Shown here: in pieces, positions 58,987 to 64,000 of the stretch
Numbering within the stretch: position 1 is the first letter of the stretch
How the letters are laid out: each line of letters begins with the position of its first letter
Assembly (NCBI RefSeq): GCF_036345015.1
Contig: NZ_CP084098.1
Span: 1,749,326-1,813,325 of the forward strand
Reading direction: 5' to 3'
DNA: 64,000 nt
Source of the DNA: Cyanobacterium sp. Dongsha4
GTDB lineage: Bacteria; Cyanobacteriota; Cyanobacteriia; Cyanobacteriales; Cyanobacteriaceae
The notes under the pieces: model-generated
The model's input: the letters and a program-made list of their open reading frames with translations, nothing else
What the model was told of the DNA's origin: nothing
The model's database searches: none
Made by a program: the position numbers and the translations under genes

Positions 58987-59163
58987 TTTTTCTCCTCCTA
59001 TACTGTTAAGTTTTATATCATAATATAAAGAAATTTTAAACAATAGACCAATTTATATATAGTTGTTGCAAATAAGTAGTCCTAATTTTTATATGGAATT
59101 ACTTAAAGATGGTTTAAAATTATTCAATAATTAGCTATCCACAACCCAAAATCAATACTGATT

Positions 59164-60648
59164 ATGGTCATTAATAATTCCAGTTCTTTTCGTCGTTATA
59201 CGCCCCCTACCTGTACTCTTGAAATTTATAATCCCCAACCTTTTTGGGGAAAATGGCGGTATCAATCTTTTCCTCAATACTTTAGTTTTCAACTACATTT
59301 TGATGATCCCAGAATACCAAAAGATAATAGAAGCAGTATAATAGGCGATCGCACTTTACTGGAAAAATTAAGACAATTAGTAGATGAATATATAAACTTA
59401 TACTTAGATGATAGACAAATAGTTAGAGAGAATAAAACTTGCGATATACCTCAAGACGAAAACACAGAATTTATTTGTTTAAGTAGAGAATCAGATTACA
59501 GTCATAAACTATATTATCACGGCGTAGAACCACAAAGGGAAACAGTAGAAGTTATCCTGACAAATACTCAATTATTTGATCTCATCAACGCTTTAGAAGC
59601 CTATTACTATGACGTAACAAAAAGTAATCAAGAACTAGGTGAAGCTATCTCCAGTAACCTAGGATTAAGTATTTTTATTACTGCCCTTGTGTGTATCATT
59701 GGTGGTTGGTTTTGGTGGCGTTATGAACAAAATTTAGCACTACAACAAAATCCGACAGATAATCAATCTCAACCATCAGACACAGAAGAAATAGCCGACA
59801 ACATTCAAAAAGTTATTCCTCCTTCTCCTCTTGATCCAAAAAGTCTCCCATCAATTATAAGTCCAGAAGTTCCCGAAGAGCTAAAAAATAGGGAATCTCT
59901 GCCCCCACCAGAATCTACCATAACTCAACCTCCTGAGAATAATCCGACCACAGAAAATCTTGAGGAATTTCCTGAAAATGTTAATCAGGCAACCTTAACC
60001 ATGGAAACACCTCCTCCCCCTTCCGTTAATAGTTTACCCCCATCAACCATAAATAATACTTCTCAAATAACGACGATTCAACCCTCCTTGTCTCAGACAA
60101 TTTCCTTACAACCATCTTCTCCCAACTTAAATACCATTCCTTCATCTCCTCCCAGACTCAACAAATTACCCGTTTTATCATCTCCTAATTCATCCGCACC
60201 AAACCTTAACTCCTTTACCTCTGAAGATGTTTCTCCCTCTCAACTTGCCTTAAATAATATAAATAGAACAAGCGATATTACACCCCCTATTGTGATCAAA
60301 AATCCCACTCTACCCGAAAATATTAATAATTTGGATACATCAAAGTTAGTGGCAAAAAAACTTCCTTCCACCACCGCAGAAACCGAAGTTAAACAATACT
60401 TTGTCTCCCAATGGCAACCCCCCGAAAATTTACAACAGAGTATTGAATACAGGTTACAAATAAATTCAGAGGGACAATTAACTAAAGTTACACCCATAGG
60501 GCAAGTAGCAATTATTTATTTAGATCGTACTAATATGCCTTTATTAGGAGAAAAAATAGTATCAACCGTAAAAGAAGAAAATGATTCTCAAAGCATAATT
60601 CGCCTAATTCTCAGTCCCAACGGTAGTGTACAAACTTTTAAAGAATAA
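59164..60648 (+). CDS. DUF4335 domain-containing membrane protein
   Basis: The 494-residue protein begins with the cyanobacterial DUF4335 signature RRYTPPTCTLEI near residue 10 and FWGKWRYQSFP near 28. The domain runs to about 155, followed by one TM helix at about 168-186 (LGLSIFITALVCIIGGWFWW). A Pro/Ser/Asn-rich extended region spans about 190-400. A compact C-terminal domain (about 405-494, TEVKQYFVSQWQPPENL) resembles a TonB/TonB-like or DUF fold. The function is unknown. The layout of cytoplasmic domain, single span, long Pro-rich linker and small domain looks like a periplasm-spanning connector. Confidence 0.8.
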   Translation: MVINNSSSFRRYTPPTCTLEIYNPQPFWGKWRYQSFPQYFSFQLHFDDPRIPKDNRSSIIGDRTLLEKLRQLVDEYINLYLDDRQIVRENKTCDIPQDENTEFICLSRESDYSHKLYYHGVEPQRETVEVILTNTQLFDLINALEAYYYDVTKSNQELGEAISSNLGLSIFITALVCIIGGWFWWRYEQNLALQQNPTDNQSQPSDTEEIADNIQKVIPPSPLDPKSLPSIISPEVPEELKNRESLPPPESTITQPPENNPTTENLEEFPENVNQATLTMETPPPPSVNSLPPSTINNTSQITTIQPSLSQTISLQPSSPNLNTIPSSPPRLNKLPVLSSPNSSAPNLNSFTSEDVSPSQLALNNINRTSDITPPIVIKNPTLPENINNLDTSKLVAKKLPSTTAETEVKQYFVSQWQPPENLQQSIEYRLQINSEGQLTKVTPIGQVAIIYLDRTNMPLLGEKIVSTVKEENDSQSIIRLILSPNGSVQTFKE

Positions 60649-60724
60649 CGGAGGTTATTTAAAGTAGTATGATCGTTTGATTTTAATTTCAGTTTTGTGA
60701 AAGGTCTAATTTTTTCTCATCTTT

Positions 60725-61420
60725 ATGAAACATATTTTTATTACTGGGATAAGTGGTGGGTTGGGTGCTTACCTAACCAGAAAATTTGTTGAAGTGGGAA
60801 ATTTTCAAATTGCGGGAATTTCTCGTAAAAAGCCAATTTATTTAACTCCTGAATATCCCATTCAATGGCAAAAGTTTGACTTGAATCAAACAGAAAAAAT
60901 TAACTCATCTATTCCCACGATTTTAAACAACCAAATTATGGATGCCCTCATTTTAAATGTCGGTATATGGGAAAAAACGGCTTTTAGTTCAGATTATAGT
61001 TTTGAAGAGATGGAATATGCGGAGATTTATCAATTAATACAGGTAAACATAACCGCCAATATAGAATTAGTCCGCTCTATTTTAAAGCAAGGTTTCTTGA
61101 AAAAAGGGGGTAAAATAATCTTCATAGGATCAACTTGGGGACTTGAAAATCATGGAGGAAAAGAAGTTGTTTTTTCAGCCACAAAATTCGCCTTAAGAGG
61201 TATGGTTCATTCCTTGAGAGAAAATCTAAAACATCAGATGATAAGTCCTAGTGTCCTTAATTTAGGCTATCTATCTGAGAATGAATATCCCCAGTTACCA
61301 CAAGAAATTCAAATTCCTTTAATTGATGTTTGGAAGGCAATTCAATTTTTATTGGCCACTTCCCCTTATTCATGCGTAAAAGAGATTGATATGCCCGGAA
61401 TGTTTGATTCTAATTGTTGA
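60725..61420 (+). CDS. Short-chain dehydrogenase/reductase
   Basis: The 231-residue protein opens with the SDR nucleotide loop KHIFITGISGGLGAYLTRKF and shows ALILNVGIW (NNAG-equivalent) and the GSTWGLENHGGKEVVFSATKFALRG segment. The Tyr of the usual YxxxK is replaced by Phe (FSATK) while Lys is kept. Loss of the catalytic Tyr may mean altered or no dehydrogenase activity. The substrate is unknown. It follows the DUF4335 gene after 76 bp and could be cotranscribed. Confidence 0.8.
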   Translation: MKHIFITGISGGLGAYLTRKFVEVGNFQIAGISRKKPIYLTPEYPIQWQKFDLNQTEKINSSIPTILNNQIMDALILNVGIWEKTAFSSDYSFEEMEYAEIYQLIQVNITANIELVRSILKQGFLKKGGKIIFIGSTWGLENHGGKEVVFSATKFALRGMVHSLRENLKHQMISPSVLNLGYLSENEYPQLPQEIQIPLIDVWKAIQFLLATSPYSCVKEIDMPGMFDSNC

Positions 61421-61459
61421 GTTTTTTATTTGATTCTTTCTTTTTCCCAATACTCCTGT

Positions 61460-62047
61460 TCATTGAATGATAGTCTCTGAGATAATGGCATAATCAAAAG
61501 AGACACCTTCAACAATAGCACAGAGTAAATTTGCTTGAGTTAAATTAGTACCATGCAAAATTGCTCCACTAAGGTTTGCTTCCTCTAAATCTGCCTGAGA
61601 TAAATCTGCTCCACTAAGATTAGCATTGCTCAAATCTGCTTTTTGTAAACAAGCTCCCACAAGATTGACACCTCGCAAATCTGCCCCTCTTAAATCGGCA
61701 TTGCATAAATCTAAATTAGTTAAGATAGCACCAGCCAAAAAACTTCCTGCTAAACTAATATTTTCCACTTGACTCGAAAGTAATATCACACCTCGTAAAT
61801 CTGCACCTCTTAAATCTGCACCCTGTAAAGAAGCTCCTGTTAAATCTGCACCTCTCAAATTACATCGCAAAATAGCTTTTTCTAAGTTTGCTCCTGTCAA
61901 ATTTGCTCCTGTTAAATTACTTCCTGTTAAATTACTTTGTGCTAAATTAGCCCCTGAAAGGTTAGCACCATTAAGATTAATTGCCTGTAAATCTTTGATC
62001 TTGCCATGGCGGATGTTTTCTATATCTAGGGTATATGACTTACTCAT
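61460..62047 (-). CDS. Pentapeptide repeat protein
   Basis: The 195-residue protein is almost entirely A(D/N)LXX pentapeptide repeats (for example ANLSGANLAQSNLTGSNLTG), from about residue 20 to the end. These should fold as a right-handed quadrilateral beta-helix of about eight coils. A central stretch (about 95-115, ILLSSQVENISLAGSFLAGA) breaks the regularity. Such proteins are common in cyanobacteria. A few inhibit gyrase in other bacteria, but most, like this one, have no assigned role. Confidence 0.92.
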   Translation of the reverse strand: MSKSYTLDIENIRHGKIKDLQAINLNGANLSGANLAQSNLTGSNLTGANLTGANLEKAILRCNLRGADLTGASLQGADLRGADLRGVILLSSQVENISLAGSFLAGAILTNLDLCNADLRGADLRGVNLVGACLQKADLSNANLSGADLSQADLEEANLSGAILHGTNLTQANLLCAIVEGVSFDYAIISETIIQ

Positions 62048-62089
62048 TGTGGGCTAAATTTTGTATGGTCAACATCAGTCATAATATCG

Positions 62090-62722
62090 TTAATTGTTCT
62101 TTTTATGATTATTTTTTACTTCGGTTTCTGAATATTTTTTACATTTTTTAATATAGTTATCAATTTCTTTTTGAAGACAAAATTGGATAAAGTCGGTCAT
62201 TTTTACTGTTTTTTCGATTCCTAATTTCATTTGCCACTGTCCTTGTATCTCAAGAGGCGATCGCCATAATTCTAAATGACTGACCATCGGTTGAGCATAA
62301 AAACTATTTTCTTCACCCCCCAATAATGAAGAAGAAACATGGGTAAAATGATCATGACTGATACGATAGCAGGGAAAATCAGCTATTAAAGGCACACCCC
62401 AACCGTCAAAAGCCAATAGACATAATATTTCACCATTCCATGCTTTCCAGAGTTTTCCTAAAATTATCGCTCCCACCACTCCAGCACTAAAACTAATTAT
62501 AATAATTGGGCAAGGAAAACAAGATTGATTAACTAGATAATTAGATAAAAAATTATAGGCACTAAATCCATCTAATGGTTGTACTTTATTAGTGGGAATA
62601 ATTATATATTTTAAGTCTTTAAGTGCTTTTATTTGAGAATATAAATAGTTAACAAAATTAATAGTTATTTCTGAACTATGAAAACCTCCTATAATAACAA
62701 TTAATGGCTGTTGATTATTCAT
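62090..62722 (-). CDS. Alpha/beta-hydrolase-like protein
   Basis: The 210-residue protein has a short N-terminal beta-strand (PLIVIIGGFHSSEITI), a nucleophile-elbow-like SFSAG near residue 79 (IIIISFSAGVVGAIIL), and a SHLELWRS segment whose His may complete a triad. The family is widespread in cyanobacteria and uncharacterised. The C-terminus is Lys/Asn-rich and probably disordered. It lies 20 bp downstream of the sensor kinase gene on the same strand, so it may be part of its operon. Confidence 0.65.
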   Translation of the reverse strand: MNNQQPLIVIIGGFHSSEITINFVNYLYSQIKALKDLKYIIIPTNKVQPLDGFSAYNFLSNYLVNQSCFPCPIIIISFSAGVVGAIILGKLWKAWNGEILCLLAFDGWGVPLIADFPCYRISHDHFTHVSSSLLGGEENSFYAQPMVSHLELWRSPLEIQGQWQMKLGIEKTVKMTDFIQFCLQKEIDNYIKKCKKYSETEVKNNHKKNN

Positions 62723-62742
62723 GAAAATTTTTTCAATACAAA

Positions 62743-64000
62743 TTAGTTAGATTTTTGTTTTAAAGGGACTATAATTTTAAACCAAGCCCCCTTAGTTTCA
62801 GGATGATTACTAGCTGCGATCGAGCCTTGATGAGCTTCAATAATTTGTTTAACAATACTTAATCCTAAACCACTTCCCCCCCTTGCGGTTCTCATCCTTG
62901 ATTTATCCCCTCGATAAAGCCTTTCAAAGATGTGAGGTAAATCATTCGGGTTAAAACCACTACCGTTATCAATGACATGAATTTCGACAACTTCTTCCTC
63001 ATAAATATTTGTTTTTATTTGTGCTTTTACTAATATTGAACCACCTATAAAACAATGCTTTATACTATTATCAAAAAGATTGACAAAAACTTGTGTAAAA
63101 CGATTAAGATCCGCATCTATAAATATTTTATCTTCTCCTTCATATTGATAACTAATTTCTTTTTTTTCTGCCAAGATTGTCACTGATTGCCAAGCAGATA
63201 AAAGTAATTGTTGTAAATCTAAACTTTGAAATTTAAGAGTTTGATAAGGGTTTTGTTCTAATTGATAAATTTCTAACCAATTTTGTACTAAATCCACTAA
63301 ACGATTAATTTCCTTATGTAATTGTTCCAACCAAATTTTCCCTTTATCATTAGTAAATTTATGGAGAGTTTCCGATAATAATAATAGAGAAGTCAGAGGT
63401 GTTCTTAATTCATGACTTAAATCAGAATAGGCTTGTTCTTTTTTTTGGGTTAATTCTCTAATTAACTGCCTATTTTCAATAAAAATTCCTACTTGCCCTG
63501 CTGAAAGAGGATAACTATAGGCTTTTAAAAAGAGTGGTTGGTAACTATTTGTATCTAAACTTTCTTCTTCTTCTGCAATGTAATTGGCGGTGGGGAAAAA
63601 CTGCCATTCTATGGTTAATCTTGTTTGGGTTTTTCTCGTTTGTTGAATAAGTTGATCCAATTCATAAGAGCGAACTAACTCTAAAAATAGTCTTAAAATT
63701 TGAGGATTCCAGCGTTGAATATAAAGTATTTTTTTTGCTTCTTCATTACATTCAATTAAACAATTATTAGCATCAATTCTCAAATAGCCCAAAGGGTTTT
63801 TCCCAATTAATTCATGGTGTACATCTAACTCTAATTGAGTATAGTAAAATTTGTTATTTAAAAGATTAACCCCCCGCCTAACTTGAGCAATTTTAGAAAG
63901 AGACTTAACAGAATCAAATTCAGATAAAGAATATAATATTTCTTTTAGTTGACAATTTGCTCGGTAAGCATTCACAAAATAAATGATTAAACCAATTGCT
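62743..64000 (-). CDS. sphS: Sensor histidine kinase, SphS-like (5' end beyond window)
   Basis: A GTG at 63975 gives 410 residues, but the frame continues upstream to the window edge as AIGLIIYFVNAYRANCQ. That is the end of a hydrophobic segment, so the true start lies outside. A PAS-like domain (LRIDANNCLIECNEEAKKIL, about residues 80-180) precedes HisKA with DLSHELRTPLTSLLLLSE and an ATPase domain with N-box NLFDNSIKH, DNGSGF and GGSGLGLSIV. The order of hydrophobic N-terminus, PAS and kinase suits SphS, the phosphate-limitation sensor that pairs with SphR. The partner gene is not in the window, so the symbol is tentative. Confidence 0.72.
   Translation of the reverse strand, partial: AIGLIIYFVNAYRANCQLKEILYSLSEFDSVKSLSKIAQVRRGVNLLNNKFYYTQLELDVHHELIGKNPLGYLRIDANNCLIECNEEAKKILYIQRWNPQILRLFLELVRSYELDQLIQQTRKTQTRLTIEWQFFPTANYIAEEEESLDTNSYQPLFLKAYSYPLSAGQVGIFIENRQLIRELTQKKEQAYSDLSHELRTPLTSLLLLSETLHKFTNDKGKIWLEQLHKEINRLVDLVQNWLEIYQLEQNPYQTLKFQSLDLQQLLLSAWQSVTILAEKKEISYQYEGEDKIFIDADLNRFTQVFVNLFDNSIKHCFIGGSILVKAQIKTNIYEEEVVEIHVIDNGSGFNPNDLPHIFERLYRGDKSRMRTARGGSGLGLSIVKQIIEAHQGSIAASNHPETKGAWFKIIVPLKQKSN

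Noticed and set aside
58987-59043. Longer start for the ferredoxin
   Set aside because: A strong GGAGGAG site stands before the inner ATG and the extension lacks similarity to ferredoxins.

Overview
This 64 kb window is chromosomal DNA from an AT-rich cyanobacterium. Evidence: genes typical of cyanobacteria (ndhH, the carotenoid isomerase crtH, a DUF4335 protein, the DHNA-CoA thioesterase, hps-type pseudopilins), many HIP1 octamers (GCGATCGC), and the atpD-atpC pair standing apart from other ATP synthase genes. The codon use and the degenerate spacer repeats recall unicellular Cyanobacterium/Geminocystis-like lineages; that placement is inference.

Layout. 1-3970 (minus): three pseudopilins leading into hpsA, which runs off the left edge. 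4457-16566 (plus): a DUF4351 nuclease-like protein, carB, a probably zinc-regulated folE-cobW pair behind a Zur-like palindrome, ndhH, rsmB-terB, then atpD-atpC. 16822-33075: a degenerate succinyl-CoA ligase beta paralogue, crtH, a psiE-like gene, cysS, a giant hybrid histidine kinase, argF, fabD, cydAB and a sugar epimerase. 33480-42415 (minus): tamB and the classic rpmH-rnpA-PH protein-yidC-khpB cluster with a YceD-like gene. 42416-46039: mnmE and the thioesterase, flanked by two inverted decayed copies of one IS. 46043-48667 (minus): tsaB, a TPR protein and ftsW. 52281-55811 (minus): a GAF pseudokinase, a glycosyltransferase and a universal stress protein. 56306-64000: nrdA behind tandem NrdR-like boxes, a ferredoxin, a DUF4335 protein, an SDR, a pentapeptide protein, an alpha/beta-hydrolase-like protein and a SphS-like sensor kinase cut by the right edge.

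The standout is 48893-51993: an internally deleted type V-K CRISPR-associated transposon (CAST). It keeps perfect 23-bp terminal inverted repeats, arrays of TnsB-binding-like repeats at both ends, a tnsB pseudogene, two CRISPR-like repeats and a delocalised homing crRNA. The first 18 nt of that crRNA spacer match the adjacent tRNA-Thr(CGT) gene exactly, next to a GTN-type PAM, and the element sits 61 bp downstream of that PAM. tnsC, tniQ, cas12k and a recognisable tracrRNA are gone. A complete 1.29-kb IS with a 5-bp target duplication is nested inside. Because both ends and the guide are intact, it may be a non-autonomous, trans-mobilisable CAST derivative.

Most spacers between genes carry short degenerate repeats (CCTAACACCTGACACC-like and GCCCTTTGCCCCTT-like runs). 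No rRNA and only one tRNA were seen.
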